This document shows, one piece after another, positions 23,698 through 36,294 of a DNA stretch of 64,000 nucleotides. The DNA is from Imbricaverruca yamaguchii (Eukaryota > Arthropoda > Thecostraca > Neoverrucidae), in contig JAOTOL010001370.1 in NCBI GenBank assembly GCA_034440575.1, forward strand, positions 291,501 through 355,500, written 5' to 3'. Under the pieces are notes generated by a model, which worked only from the letters and a program-made list of their open reading frames with translations, was not told the origin of the DNA and did no database searches. A program made the translations under genes and the position numbers. Numbering within the stretch: position 1 is the first letter of the stretch; each line of letters opens with the position of its first letter.

Positions 23698-26600
23698 ATT
23701 TATGTGTATCTACGTTCTTGCGGTCTCTAAGCAAGCGCGGAGGACACCTTTTGCACGTTCCTTTGGGTGCGTGAAGCGACCAAAAGGCAAATAGCGCTTC
23801 GTACCATGTTTGGAAAAGACTATGCAGGTGAAACTGTCACCACCGAAGACATCATTGGATAAATTAAGATGTGGGCAGGCAAGAAACTAAGCATCTGACG
23901 CTAAGCAAATGACAAAATAACCAGAAATTCTGGCATCCGGTCTACTTACAATTTGCCTTGGGCACCAGTGGTGCAGTTCTCGTCGCATACGTAAGAGAGT
24001 AAGCCAAATCACCGCCGCCATCACGGAAGCCAAATGACTGCCGCGAACGAGAAGACAGAAGCAGTACGAAAATATGCCCGCTCGATATACATGTCAGATA
24101 CTCTCCAATTTCCTGAAATATCCTGTCAGAACGTGACTCACACATATGCTGACACTAACAACACGCTTTATTTCTTAGACATCCAACCTACCTTACATTG
24201 ACCCAGTACTTTACATTGATCCAGTACTTTACATTGACGCTTTACATTGACGCATATATGCATACATATATGTGTCAATGTATACAATAATTCACCTTCA
24301 CTGTAACTGATTGTGGCTACGGTAACTGCCAGAAAGTGTCCAAGAGGGGAGAAATAGGCGCGTGCGCGTAATTGCTGCGGCACGGCCACTACCAGCGGCT
24401 GTGCCAACTATGATCAGCTGCTCAACTCAATGGAATAGCCGCATTCAACTTCCTCAAGGAAATTTGGACCGGGGGTGGATACAGGGAACACTTGACGTCC
24501 CATGGCGTAGTTGGCATGTCCTCCCAGGATGTCCCTCCGGGCGGGGAGTGCCCCGCCCCCTCAACGATCTTTTCCTCTCAAAGTTGCATTTTCCAGAGGT
24601 AAAGCGAATCCACTTGAGAAGAAACGCACCCTTTAGTATGCTCGAGTGCATCTTCGCCAGTGAACAAATTTTCCGCCGAAGGCGCCCTTCCTAGAAAATG
24701 TGCTCCCTCATTAGTTAATTCATTGAGAGACAGGAGCTGATCTGACACCATCAATGCAAACTACTTGCCTGTCATTTACAAAAACATTATCATTTACAGC
24801 CCTTACCAGAAAGTCTCAGATCCCTGTTCATGTTTTTCCGTGATCTGAACCTTCGTGTTCCTCTTTGCCTATTTCCACGATATGGAATGGTGTTATTGAC
24901 ATGACTTCGAAGTACTCAGATACTCAGCTTGGAATGCACTGACATGCATTTACGGTGGCTCAGAGCAAAGTAAACTTTTGTAGTAAATTCTCCTTCGTAT
25001 TTTGTACTGAGTTGTAGTTGCAGTTGTAATTAGTATATTGTTGAACTTTTGTGAAGCAGCCGGCCTGGACTTAGCCCAGGTTAATGATACATAGTGAGTT
25101 GTGCGTAGTATATTTAAGGTGGTAAATTAATATCATATATTTTGTTTCATGAAACACAACTTTACGCCTACAACTTACCGTTTAATAATTACACGACATT
25201 TTGCTTTATGACACGGGCTACATGAATGGGAATGCTTGATTAATTGGTCGATCGATTTCATTTGATTGACTTGATTTGATTTGAACTTGATTCATTCTGC
25301 AAATGAAAAACGAGCAATAACCGCACCACATTTTCTAAGGTTTGCCACGGCCGTCTCCTTCATCGGTCGGCCATGTTCTGCGATCGATAATTGCTAACCA
25401 TGAATCAAATTATCCAGTAGTCTTCTATGTTGCCAACCATCCATCAATTTATCCAGTATTCTTTTGTATGAAGAGCCATAAACCACTGACAGAAAGGCCG
25501 CCTTCAAAGGCACGGTGGACAATGTCTTGACATTCTGAAACATGGCGCGTGTAATAACGATCACGAGACGCAACTGCGAAAGAAAACTGGACCTAATGTG
25601 GAAGGAGTAGCTCTCGATACAGAGGAACAGGATGAGGGATGGTGACTCAGGAAAAGGCAGAAAGAAGTCTTCAGAAAATCTAAACACGCTTTGGGACATT
25701 GGATATCCGATGATATTGAAAAGCTAATCAAAAGTCAGCTTCAACCGGACAAGGGCACAGAAGAAGACACAATTATACGAGGATCAACGGGTACCCGCCA
25801 GTCAACAATGAGTGGGAATGCCAGTGTCTCTTGTCAAGAGAGAGCATCAGCTCTCAACACAGCAATCTCGTGATGAGCCTCAGACAACCAAAGCTAGATT
25901 ATGAATCGAAGCTGAAAGCAGCGACGAATATATGGGAATCAAGCAGCTCAAAGTCGCAGCTACAACCACTATACCGACAGCAGAAAGCTAAATATATCGA
26001 TCAGCCTTCCCGCCGGACTAGCACCACCATGCCCACGGCCAAGGGAGTACGGTGGTACAGTGGTACAGTCGGTACCGACAGCATACTGACAGCCGAGACA
26101 GCCGGCTGATACTAACTGTATCGATCAGCCTTCCCAACACCATCAAAGCACCTGCTGTCAATGAAGTGGCTGATTGCTTCGGGATGTCAAATTATCAGCT
26201 GTGTACGCATCGGTAACTGTTTATTGATCTCCAACAGGTGTGCATCATTCGCATCAATCTCAATAATTATGTCAAGAGACTGAAAACAGATCTGTAGATT
26301 CCTTTCGTGAGACTTGTGCATTTGAATTTTGTTATCCACAAAGTCGTGTCTCACGTAAAGTCGCTGTGAAATGTTGTCACGTTTGGTACCTAAGGCCTCA
26401 GACCGTTGTTCTAGCTCTCTGCAGTGGCAAGATATAGGACACTGTGTAACAATATATTGCAAGGAAGCTTGACCGCTCGTTGTGCCCAATGGCTTCGCAT
26501 ATGACAACTTCTCAGTCGATTACACGCAGCGAGTTGATGCCACCTCGCATCTGAAGGCTGCCACCAACGACATGACAAAGAGAGGATACACTGACAAATG

Positions 26601-26882
26601 ACAATGAAACACACACAAAAGATTGCAGGGTAAGATACGCAGACAAACTCTTCGTCACGGAGACGAAGAGGGAGGAAGAAGAGAGTCCCATCTGTCAAGG
26701 GGTTAGACAGAAGAGAGAGAGAGAGATAAATATTGGATTGTGGTGAAGAGTGTTTAGAGGCGTGCCGGACCATCGAGATAATTTGCTCCGTCCTTAAAGC
26801 GAGAGGGTTCTGCAAGCAAGTTTTGAAGGCAGGTGTACCTTTGCGTTAAAGGAGCTTTACGTTATAGTGCATGTGACGTTAA
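23691..26882. other. Near-unique sequence with a small TTTACATTGA repeat
   Basis: The only structure seen is at about 24190-24252, where TTTACATTGA is repeated four times, twice followed by (C/T)CCAGTAC. An uninterrupted (GA)n lies at 26713-26726. Open frames of 60-134 codons exist but none resembles a family I know. Confidence 0.4.
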
Positions 26883-27717
26883 CCCGCGCCGTCTCTCCGG
26901 TCAGATCCTCACACCCGTCTCGGGGGCGGGGTGCGGATAGTAACCACTTCTAAAATCAAAAATAAGCGTCGCACGAAAACGAAAGAGGTGTTATCGGAAA
27001 GCGCTCGACGAATAGGGTCCGGATCCACCCCAAAAACAATTTCCCCATAGAAGTGACGTTACTAGGGGGGCTAATTTTTTTTAAACATTTATGACTTACA
27101 TTATGTTTTTGGCTCTGGGGAATTCATTTTGGGGATATATGAAGAAGAAGAAAATTTGTTTGGAAGGAGAAAAGGACAGCGAAATCGACCAGGGCCATAT
27201 ATTTTTTTGGCCTCCCCAAAATTTATATATATTTTTTTTTAATATAAAAATTTTGTGTTTTCAAGTTTTTTTTATTTGCTTTCTCAAATTGGTAGAGCAG
27301 ACCGAGAAACGTTGTTGGAAGTCAACTTGCACTCATAAAAAATGCTTACTTTAGCCAGAATCTTCCATTTGAACTGCAATTGGCAAATATGCAAAATTTA
27401 TATGTAGTCAAAAACGAAAAAAAAGAAAAATTCCACTGGTACATTTTGTTGCATCCCTAAAGATAAGCAAACGCTGAAAGTTTCATTAAAATATCTGTAT
27501 CCGTTAAAGCGTGACACTGGTTGAACTTTTTTGGAGGTGAGCTCACTTGACCTTGACTAACTCGTTGACCCTAGACGACCTGACTCCAAAATTTTGGAAC
27601 AGCATGCCAAATTGATGTGGAAAAGGGTATGCCAAATTTGGGTTCGTTGCTGTGCGCCGTTCGTCCACTATCCGTGAAAAAACTGAGGGGGGTTGAAGAC
27701 CCCCGAGACGGGACGGG
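26883..27717 (+). mobile_element. TTAA family F2, complete (copy F2c)
   Basis: TTAA (26879-26882) precedes CCCGCGCCGTCTC, and GAGACGGGACGGG precedes TTAA (27718-27721). The element is therefore 835 bp with imperfect inverted termini and a TTAA target duplication. The interior has no transposase. It holds CTTGACCTTGACTAACTCG near 27547, an extended nuclear-receptor half-site on the minus strand. The short plus frame 27091-27354 is Lys- and Phe-rich and not domain-like. TTAA duplication is typical of the piggyBac and Kolobok superfamilies; CCC-starting termini favour piggyBac. Confidence 0.88.
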
Positions 27718-28092
27718 TTAAGGCGCCGAACATCTACCAGATGTTTAGAGCTTTTGTTTACTTTGCTCATCCGTAAGATTATTTCTAGTGGGGCTGGGGG
27801 AGGGTTGACAATCAAGTTGATCTTACCAGGGGGGCAGTCATTAGCATACTCTTGCCGAAAACACCGAGGGATCTTTAACGTGCGGGCAAAGAGGTAATTT
27901 ACAACACGGCCTACCACATCGGCTGCTTCGCGCTAGTTGTTAGTAGTAGTTAGTAGCAGCACGTATTTATGCAGGATTGCGTGCGAGGTTAGCAGGATGT
28001 TTTGGAGTTCCGCTCATTAAAGTCCGCTGTACATTCGGCCACGAAAAATCTTACAATGCACCATTACTAAGGCTGGCAAATAGGAGCGTAGG

Positions 28093-29015
28093 CTGTGTCA
28101 CTTCACAGCAATTCCTGGTAGGCTGTACCGCTTCACAGTTATGGGCTGCGTGACAATCAGGTTTACTACGGGCCAGTGCCCCATCCATAGGAATTTGCTT
28201 GTGCGGTCTTCACGTGGCCATTTGCCGTTCAGCTATGAAGTAAGTAGCACGGGTCTACGCTGTTCCCGCCTCGCATTTCTCAGTTGAGCAAACAACATTA
28301 TCAGTTCAGCGAGCAGGCTACCACTGCACTCCTGTCGACAAACAAAAATTGATCGTTGCGGATTTCTGAATTCGGCAACACAGAATGAGCTGGAAAGGTT
28401 GGAAGCAAAGACGTAGCGAAAAGAGATGGGAGGTTTATGATGTCAATGAAGCATTCTCTTGTTCTAAAATAATTATATGGTTCACAACGTTTGCACTTTT
28501 TACAAATGTAATTATAATTATTGCTGGAGTAGCTTCATGGACCGGGATCCGGTTCCTAAGCAGAGCTTGCTGCGTGAGCCCTGGCCGCACCACCGATCCA
28601 CGAATTGCAGTTCTACAGTATAATTTCGGCAAAACGCTTCACGTTCTGTCAATGCACCGACTCGGCCACCACGGTAGCTCGTGCTCGACCTTACCGTGCC
28701 AGTTGTCAACTGACCCGCCAAGCCGGGGGCTAAAAGGGATCGCGTGAAGAGACCCGAAGGTTCCCTGAGACCGTGGATGTTCCCTGTATTTTTAAGACAA
28801 GGAGACCAGTGCGTTCAAGCAGATTCAGCTACTGGGATGGCGAACCCCAAGGCGGTACTTGCTTCCTTAATTCAGATTCACTGACAAATCAATTGATTAC
28901 TGGTCTAACTTATGCATGTTTCATTCAGAATCACACGTCGTTGAGCCTACGGCATATCTTATTACGGTATATATGATATATTATCTTTTATTTATGTATC
29001 ATGCACTGCATTACA
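28093..29015 (+). repeat. Dispersed repeat R3, copy a
   Basis: About 900 bp aligns by eye with 52805-53690 in the same orientation. Shared blocks are ACTGGTAGGCT-like text, CCATAGGAATT, CATTTGCC, CACGGGTCT(A/T)CGCTGTT, GTCGACAA, CGGCAACAC, GAATGAGCTGGAAAG, ACCTTCCTTAATTCAGA-like text and ATATATT/TATTTATTGCATAT. Within it (28640-28770, minus) lies a partial S3 SINE body with GGGTCAGTTGACAACTGGCA. The 120-codon frame at 28385-28747 is interrupted in the sister copy, so I do not call it a gene. Confidence 0.8.
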
Positions 29016-29223
29016 TGTGGTATATTCAGATTTCTCCGCGGGTAAACAAAATCTTGAAGCGGATATTTTCAAATTATTCTGCGATAATAAGTTCTTAAGT
29101 TATGTTTCATTTTGGCGTGCAACCGAGTCATCGGTCATTTTGACCACGTGACACGTGTCCAGTGGTGTTCTTGCCTTTGCACCACAGTCGTACCGACAAT
29201 ATTTTAACGTTTATCGTGCAGGC

Positions 29224-29490
29224 ATGGCCGACCACCTAAATTACTTTGAAAAGGGAAAGCTGGTCAACGTCAAGGAATTAGGATTTAGTGACAGTGAATG
29301 CGCCAGAATAATTGGAAGTAGCGTAAAGGAGGTGACGAAGTGGTGGAACCGCTATCAGTATCAGAGTTCGGTACGAGGACCAGGAAGCGGTATGTCCGCA
29401 AGCGAACAACCACTCCAGAGTGATATGCTGCAATTGTTGATGTCAGTATTTAATGTTAACTTGTATCACTTTGCAAGTATTATCGCGTAA
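29224..29490 (+). pseudogene. Orphan helix-turn-helix fragment, Tc1/mariner-like transposase N-terminus
   Basis: From ATG at 29224 the frame reads a compact helical segment. It has ELGFSDSECARIIGSSVKEV followed by TKWWNRY and a GPGSG turn. This is the layout of the paired-like DNA-binding domain of Tc1-type transposases: helix, turn, recognition helix, then an S/T-V-x-RWW-like block and a GSGRP-type linker. Just after GSG the expected RKRTTTPE text is found in the +1 frame (about 29395-29420), and the original frame resumes with DMLQLL, so two compensating indels are likely. No DDE catalytic region follows. A domesticated DNA-binding exon is a less likely alternative. Confidence 0.5.
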
Positions 29491-29704
29491 CACTTAACTA
29501 AGTGCAATATGCCTTATGACACTACAGGTTTTTCGTAGTCAGCACATGCTAAGGATTTAAATGCTTTGATTATAGTCCTTTGTTCAACTTGAGTCATTCC
29601 AATAAATCGTGAAGTGTGATAATGTCTTTGTAAGATTACGTTTATAACTAGTGTTCCATAGAAGCCTCGGACATTTTCTCTTTTATTTAATTTCAGCGAT
29701 GGTG

Positions 29705-29708
<4 letters not shown>

Positions 29709-29792
<84 letters not shown>
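29709..29792. repeat. (TA)n microsatellite, about 42 units
   Basis: A pure TA run, with an imperfect AATATATAT start and TATTGAAATC end. Confidence 0.97.
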
Positions 29793-29794
<2 letters not shown>

Positions 29795-30687
29795 AAATCA
29801 ACTAAAATTGAAAGACAAAGACTGTGGTCACTTCTCTGTAGCATATATTTCATGATCCTACGTTAATGCCTTTAAGGTCAAATGAGGTTGACCGATGAGC
29901 CGGCGCCACGGCGACTGCCCCCCCCACTTTTCACCCCCCCCCCACAACACCCATGTTTACCAACAGGCGTCACACATTCGCTCTGCATGCGATGCGCAAT
30001 TAATATCGAGTCAGAAATCATTACAACATTCCTGTACGTGTGTTTCGTCAACAGTCAGAAGAGTTGGGCGGAATCCCCGCGTCTCCGGTGCTTGTGTTAA
30101 AACAATTTTACAGAATCTGATCTCGTTTAGCAGTCCGTTACTCAATCGCTTACTGCGGTTCTGCTCACCAGTCCCGCTTTCTGGTCGCTTATTGCGTGGT
30201 CATCCTCTTCAATTCCGCTCCCTTGTTAGGCTGTCAATTGCCAATATTTGCATATATTTAGTTCTTCACGTTCACAGAAAGGGGCACAAATACATGCTAC
30301 ATTACAACTGTTTGTTTCTGCGCTGCTGCTGCGTAGACCGACTGAGCTGGCGACAGGCTGCATGAGTGTGACCAAACCGGTGGCATGTGAAGCATCCTTC
30401 TGACGAAAAGGACACCCTGATGCGCGGCATAACTATTTCCCCCAAAAAAGGAAGCCTGGCACTGTTGGGCAGTGAATGACATGTATGATATATATGATAT
30501 GTTCTTGAAATGTTCACTCAAACGGCGATGACACTACCCGCACCCCCACTCTACTCCAGCACCGCCCGGACCACGACCCCTCAACTAGACCCTTCTCTTC
30601 AATCGTAAACGGCCGATATCACCTCAAGGTGGCATCGGCTGGACAAACTCGGCAACAACGACAGCAATAGCAATGTGTGCTGGTCTT
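29793..30687. other. Near-unique sequence
   Basis: C-rich near 29920-29950, otherwise unremarkable. Near 30110-30230 CGCTTACTGCG / CGCTTATTGCG recurs. No gene was recognised. Confidence 0.4.
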
Positions 30688-30691
30688 TTAA

Positions 30692-32027
30692 CACGCGCCC
30701 TGGAGGGCCTCTGAAAATTACGCGCACTGCAAGGGGGCGAATTACGACCCCTCTAAGATCTCGGGTCCTATTAAGTCTATAGCAACGCAATTCGCAGGGT
30801 GAATGGATACGATAGTGAACTTTATAGTATGCACATTTCATGATCTTAGGTCAATATCTTCAAGGTCAAATGAGGTCAAAATAACAAAATTTTCTGGTTT
30901 TGCGTGGCTTGGCTTGTCATTGTTATGGATGGCTGTGATTGTGCTTAAATGCTCCAAAATTGGCGTTAATGATATTTTGGACATTACTAATGATGCAATA
31001 CAGATGTCAGATCCGCCATTTGACCTCAGGTCACCTATATAGAAGCACTTTATCAGGCCATTATCTGCTCCAGTTACCGGAATCGGGCTGCCAACCAGAC
31101 TGCTCCGTTGGGCGACTCGGCACGATCTGCTTCGCAAAGAAAGTAGTGAAATACATGAACAAAGTATGGAAACGCTTAGGTACACAATGACAAAAGTGCA
31201 AAGTGACAAAAAAGTGACAAAAAACATGCAAAGTGACATCAATCGCATGACAGTCATTTGCATTTATGATAGCATTCCAGTTGGCCAAGTTTGGTTCCAT
31301 TAGCCTGTCATGAACTTGACCTGACTTAACCTCGGCGACCTAACATGACTTTTAAATTATATGGGATAACAATATGCATCAAGCAAGTCGCTAGTGTTGT
31401 CAAGAACACTTCCCTTTTGCCAATATACTGGAAGAGCATCAGCGCCGATTTTTGTGGTCTGGCGCTACGAATTGTTTTTACTTTAACGGCCGAACTTGAC
31501 AAATTTTCGGCAGATTTTAATTTGTTTTGCTTTAAGCAATGCGCCGGTCATTTCTAAGGAGGAACGCAAAAATGGCGTATACCAGTCGGTACAATATGGA
31601 GCTATGTACGAAAAATCGGAGGACTGGTCGGATTTCGCCATCCCACCTCCAGGGCATAAAGCTGTCATGAACTTGACCCGACTTGGCATCGGTGACCTGA
31701 CATGACTTTTAAACAATATAGCATAACAATGTACATCAAACAAGTCGCTAGTTTTGCCAAAACCACTTTATTTTTGCTAATATACGGGAAGCGCATCAGC
31801 GCCGATATTTGTGGTCTCGCGCTGATAATTTTTTTTGTTTACTTTAGAGAACCCTAACTTGAAAAAAATTTCGGTCGATTTTCATTTGTCTTCCTTTAAT
31901 CAACGCGCCGGCCATTTATAAGCAGGTGCACAAACAATGGCGTATATCGTCCCGTAAAATCTGGAGTTATCTACGAAAAACCGGAGGGGTGGGCGGATTT
32001 CGCCCCCTCCCCCCTCCAGGGCGCGTG
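30692..32027 (-). mobile_element. TTAA family F1, complete (copy F1d)
   Basis: TTAA at 30688-30691 and TTAA at 32028-32031 flank the element, which has CACGCGCCCTGGAGGG at one end and CCCTCCAGGGCGCGTG at the other. Because it is inverted, module B comes first (30692 to about 31300), then A2 (to about 31655) and A1 (to 32027). The B frame of 80 codons is open at 30803-31042. The half-site cluster TTCAAGGTCAAATGAGGTCA lies at about 30857-30880. Confidence 0.92.
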
Positions 32028-32031
32028 TTAA

Positions 32032-33749
32032 ATACCGTAATAACATTCACAGTGTGCGTACTCAATGTCCGTCTCAGTCAAGTGCTGCGCGTTATCGCGG
32101 CTAGGACACATTCTCCGTGTTTATGTGCTCAGCGAGGCTTTCTAGGCCGTCGTCCATATCCAGCGCACCATCTATCCACATTGGAAAATCTGAGCCGTGA
32201 CAATCATTCTCATGAAATGACACACCTGGAGAGTAGAATGGCGATTGATACCCCCGCATGTGATTTGCAGTGTGTTACAGATCACAGCTGAATAAATCAA
32301 ACCTTGTCCATGGCTGCAATTTTGCGATTTGAAGCAAAATGAAGCGGCGTATTTTAAGACATGACTGTTTTGATATCTTGTTGTTAGCTATGGAAAGATG
32401 ATAATATGGAAATACATATTTTCTGGGAGAAGCTTACTTCTTTCCTCGCATTGTCATTCCACAAATGTGTCCTACATCCATGCACAAAAATAAATGATGT
32501 TGATACCTGATGTTTATGCAGTTGGCTGCCATGCTAGTCTTATGCAAGGTGTTGGCCGTTTTAGCCTGGCGTCAGCAATATCCTACTGTTTGATAAGGGG
32601 TGAAATAAACTAACAATTCTTGCTTTATTGATGTTGCAATTCTTACTTTTAAGAGCCACATGGCATTGATCTGCTTGGCCTCTCAGTCAAATAGGATTGA
32701 AGAGCTACCGTTTTCAGAAATTAGAATTGCAAAAATCTTGGAAATATTTTAAAATTGATCATCAAATGAATACTTGCGTATGAAACTTGCATGCTGGAAT
32801 ATTGAAGTAGGTCTCACTTTTGACTATTGTCATCATTATCTTTCGCATTAAGTTTATGTTTATTTTTTAAACAAATTATATTATCAAGTGTCATGCCGTT
32901 TGAAAGATCAGCATATAACCGGAAACCAGTCGAAAAATTCGTCGCTCTTGACCGAGATTCCTGACCGAGCTTTCGGCTCTTTGCTGCTCATTGCTCCATT
33001 TGCTACCTCCAGTGCCAACGATGAATCCAACCTGCAAATCAGCGCATGAGCGCGAGTATTATTTTTCCACGGAGCAGTTCGTGGGCACTGAATAGTTCGG
33101 CGTAATTCCGATGAGCGGCTCGCATTGCACTGCTCTTCTGTTCAATGCGAACGTACGCCAACAATCCAGACCGCCATTCAGACCAATGGCTCATAAACTT
33201 GTGAACGCGGCCGTATGTGGATCATGTGCCATATGTGGATCATGTGCATTACACTCACCCCATGGCGAGTGCTGGTTGCTCAGGGAAGAGGACAGCTTCC
33301 GCGTACCTCTTGCAAAGTGGAAACTTCTCTAGCCTGGTCTAATTTAGTTTACAAGGTTTTGATTGAAAGTGTCATTTTGTTCAGAAAGACATTAGCGACA
33401 ACGTACCAACGCAGCTCCGTGTCATGTCGGTCAGCCATGTTGCCAGGTGGCAGCATGGCTGGCCCCATGACTCGCTGGAAACTCGCTCTGAAATCGCGCG
33501 GCGAGACGAAACAAAGCCTACAGGTCCGAGCCATGACTTCCGTTGTCTGGAAACCCCGAATGATGAAGAACGCACGGGCAGACGCAGATCGACGGCGCGC
33601 GTGGGAGCCGCCGGCGCGCGTCAGAAATGGGCAGCGCTTCGCTCTGCTGAGCGGCCAAAATATCGCCGAAAGCCGCCTTGTGCATTCCCGTTCACCAGTT
33701 CATTATGCTAGATCCCGATCTCAGCGGCACTGTCACACGACGTCCGCCG
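32032..33749. other. Near-unique sequence
   Basis: A short duplication, GTATGTGGATCATGTGC / ATATGTGGATCATGTGC, lies at 33213-33247. The 206-codon plus frame (33215-33835) runs into the ATAACG microsatellite and carries no recognisable domain. Confidence 0.4.
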
Positions 33750-33890
33750 ATAATGATGCGATAACGATAACGATAACGATAACGATAACGATAACGATGA
33801 CGATGACGATAACGATAACGATAACGATGCGATAATGATAACGACAACGATAACAATGCTATAGAGATAACGATAACAATAACATACCTA
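33750..33890. repeat. (ATAACG)n microsatellite, interrupted
   Basis: About 12 hexamers of ATAACG are interrupted by ATGACG and ATGCG, and the array degrades to ATAACAATA at the end. Confidence 0.92.
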
Positions 33891-34081
33891 CCTGCCAGGG
33901 GCTAATCCGTGAGTCTTGATCTGGCAGCACTTGCTCTTGAGGGACGCTATTTTTACCCTGAGAGGCGCCATCGGCAGATACGTTCGTTGAGCCCGGGAAG
34001 AGGGTGTGCACTCCAGCGTTCTGCATTGGTGTCACATCCCAAAATTGGAGGAGAGGGGCATTGGAGGAGAGGGACAGTTTC

Positions 34082-34103
34082 ACCCTGTGTGTGTGTGTGT
34101 GAG
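34082..34103. repeat. Short (TG)n microsatellite
   Basis: CCCTGTGTGTGTGTGTGTGAG holds about eight TG units. Confidence 0.9.
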
Positions 34104-34649
34104 TTTTGCCAGCCTGCCACCGCTTGGTGATATCGGCTGGTTTTTCACCCAGTGCTACTATCACATTTCACCCGGGATCAGCCAGTGCTACTAACCAATC
34201 CTGGAAACTCGCCGTTTATTGTTTCGGAAGTGCATGCGCGCGATGAATCTGCGCACGTGCGCACGCTGAGCGATCAGCAGAGCTATTTCTGGCTCAGTCG
34301 ACGCTGCTGACTTACTACGTAAATGGAATTTAGAGGGAGGTGCCAAACCAGGTCATGCGCATACAGGTGAGTTCTGACAACATCATGGCTCGAAGATACG
34401 TCAGAAACTCGTGCCTTTACATGCTGCCCACGTAACTATATCGTAAATCAGAGACTTCCGCAATTACTGTTCCGATTTCGGATATCCTCTGGACACCAAT
34501 CAAACCCCTTTACTAACTACCAGGAGCTTGGCCAGACATGAAATGTGGTTAGTTCAAACGTACGAATGTCCGCTCACCGTAGCGCTACCCCCTTCTCCCG
34601 CTCAACCGAAGTATTCTTAGAAACTAGCGCCGCTGGTGTACATCATCGA

Positions 34650-34910
34650 TCAAAGACATTCGGTTCTTCTGCACACGGTTTTCCAGTCTGGGACCGTCCT
34701 CCACCCCATGGTAGTCACGTGATCGTACTCCTCGGAACCGTCCCCCAGCTGGCGGTGAACGAGAGCTAAACCCGAGCCAGTCTGCCCTGCATATGTCACG
34801 GGTTGATCGGGTTGTTGAGGTTGTTGAAGTTGTTCAGGCTGTTGAGGTGGTTGAGACACAGACTGTTGATTTGGGTAGCCAGACCCAACATGCCGTGGTC
34901 CGGCCATCAC
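34650..34910 (-). CDS. Hypothetical Gln/Pro-rich frame, possible first exon
   Basis: The minus frame begins with two ATGs, the second (34905-34907) in the context GTGATGGCC. It reads an N-terminus rich in Gln and Pro (SQPPQQPEQLQQPQQPDQPV) followed by TYAGQTGSG. Within the QP stretch, codons vary at the third position (CAA/CAG, CCA/CCT/CCC) while the residues stay the same. That pattern fits coding sequence better than a simple microsatellite. There is no known domain, no copy elsewhere in the window, and no strong splice donor that I can point to. A disordered N-terminus of a host protein and a chance frame are both possible. Confidence 0.25.
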   Translation of the reverse strand: MMAGPRHVGSGYPNQQSVSQPPQQPEQLQQPQQPDQPVTYAGQTGSGLALVHRQLGDGSEEYDHVTTMGWRTVPDWKTVCRRTECL

Positions 34911-35663
34911 CCTTTTGAAACCTTAATAACGTTTTTTCTTTTGTTAGAACGCTTCAAGTTGAATTCCTTCATGAAGATCAATCCTGTGCTATTCATTCTG
35001 ATTTTTATAAGTTTTCACTACAATGTCTGCTTTGAGGAAAGTGTTTTTCTTCAAAACAATGTTTTCAAAACCTTTTCTTTGCACAAAAAGAATCCCCCAA
35101 CTCCGCCACCATGTGGTGGAATTTAGTCTAAACTAGTTCAGCCGACGTCTACTAAATGCCAGCCAGCCAGCCACCAGAAATGTTGTTCTGTCGCCATGCC
35201 TCGCAGCCTGCGCGCCCCGATGCCCCGCGACCGCTTGTATTGTATCAGGCCGATGGAGGACGCGGGGCGGAACGGCTGCATCTGGCATAACCTAAGCGGG
35301 AAGGCTGCCAGGAAGGAAGAGTCGTGGCAAAGCGTGGCACACTTGTGCTTTTCGGTAATTCGGCATTGTGCACTTGGTGTACATACGTAGCTCTTAGTGA
35401 CAAAAGTGCACTTATGTTTCGAGTACGTACACCATATTCCACAGATGAGCCATATTTTGGAAATATTGCGGCCAAATTCTTATCGCATTATTTGCAATGC
35501 ATGGATGCCGAAATCGAACAATTGTCACTAGGGCTCCTCCACTTCCCGTAGTACCTACCATTACCAAACACATGCACTGCCAAGAGAGTGCAGTGGCGAT
35601 CGGTCCACAAGTTCTATGTCACGGTGCGGTGCCCGATCCTGTGCCTGCAGCAGAAGAGCTCGT
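34911..35663. other. Near-unique sequence
   Basis: No gene, RNA or repeat was recognised; a few CCAGCCAGCCAGCCACC repeats lie near 35160. Confidence 0.4.
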
Positions 35664-35810
35664 AGCCCGCCTCATGCCCTCGCTCATCCTGCGCCCATAA
35701 TGACGTCATAGCCAACCTTCTGCCCTCGCTCACCCAGCGCCCCTTACGACGTCACAGCCTGCCTTCTGCTCTCGCTCGGTCAGTACCCCTAATGACGCCC
35801 TATGCAGGCG
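35664..35810. repeat. About 49-bp triplication with CRE-like TGACGTCA
   Basis: Three diverged units share CTTCTGCCCTCGCTC-like text and a downstream TAATGACGTCATAGCC / TTACGACGTCACAGCC / TAATGACGCCCTATGC block. Unit one has a perfect TGACGTCA, the cAMP-response-element palindrome. No promoter is implied by this alone. Confidence 0.7.
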
Positions 35811-35898
35811 ATAATGGTGCGACCTTTTCGCTGCTTTTCCTTCTGCGGGTGACAGGCCGGCCAGACGGCGGCAGAGCCTGCACAGCTCCGACCACCCG

Positions 35899-35980
35899 GC
35901 GCGTTTCAGATCGCATCTCACGCGTCAGGGGACCGGCGGGCGCGTCTCAGATCGCATCTCACGCGTCAGCGGTCGGCCGG
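35899..35980. repeat. 41-bp CpG-rich tandem duplication
   Basis: GCGCGT(T/C)TCAGATCGCATCT followed by CACGCGTCAG is present twice, 41 bp apart, in a CpG-dense stretch (about 35860-36170). Confidence 0.85.
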
Positions 35981-36294
35981 CGTGCTGGTCGCCAGCTGAC
36001 CGTGCTGCTGTCACCCGCCAGAAGCGCCCGCCAAAGCGCGTGCTGCCGACAAACAGAGGCAGCTCGGCCGTGTCATCGGCGCACGCGCACAACTCAGCCG
36101 GGCGCCGCCGTGACCGTGCGCTGTCGCTCGGACTTCAGACATCGCGTCGCGACCAGTAGCGCGACTGCACGACCAGGTTGGGCTGCTGCCCTGAATGACG
36201 ATTTTGAGTGAGATGTTGACGGCCGATCAAGGCTTCACTTCATGATCAAGATCAAGCGCTCAGGAGTCATCCGCGTGGCAGGGAATCGTGGGGC

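Noticed and set aside
28385..28747. 120-codon frame with a hydrophobic segment in R3
   Set aside because: The sister copy at 53134 is interrupted and the substitutions do not respect the frame.
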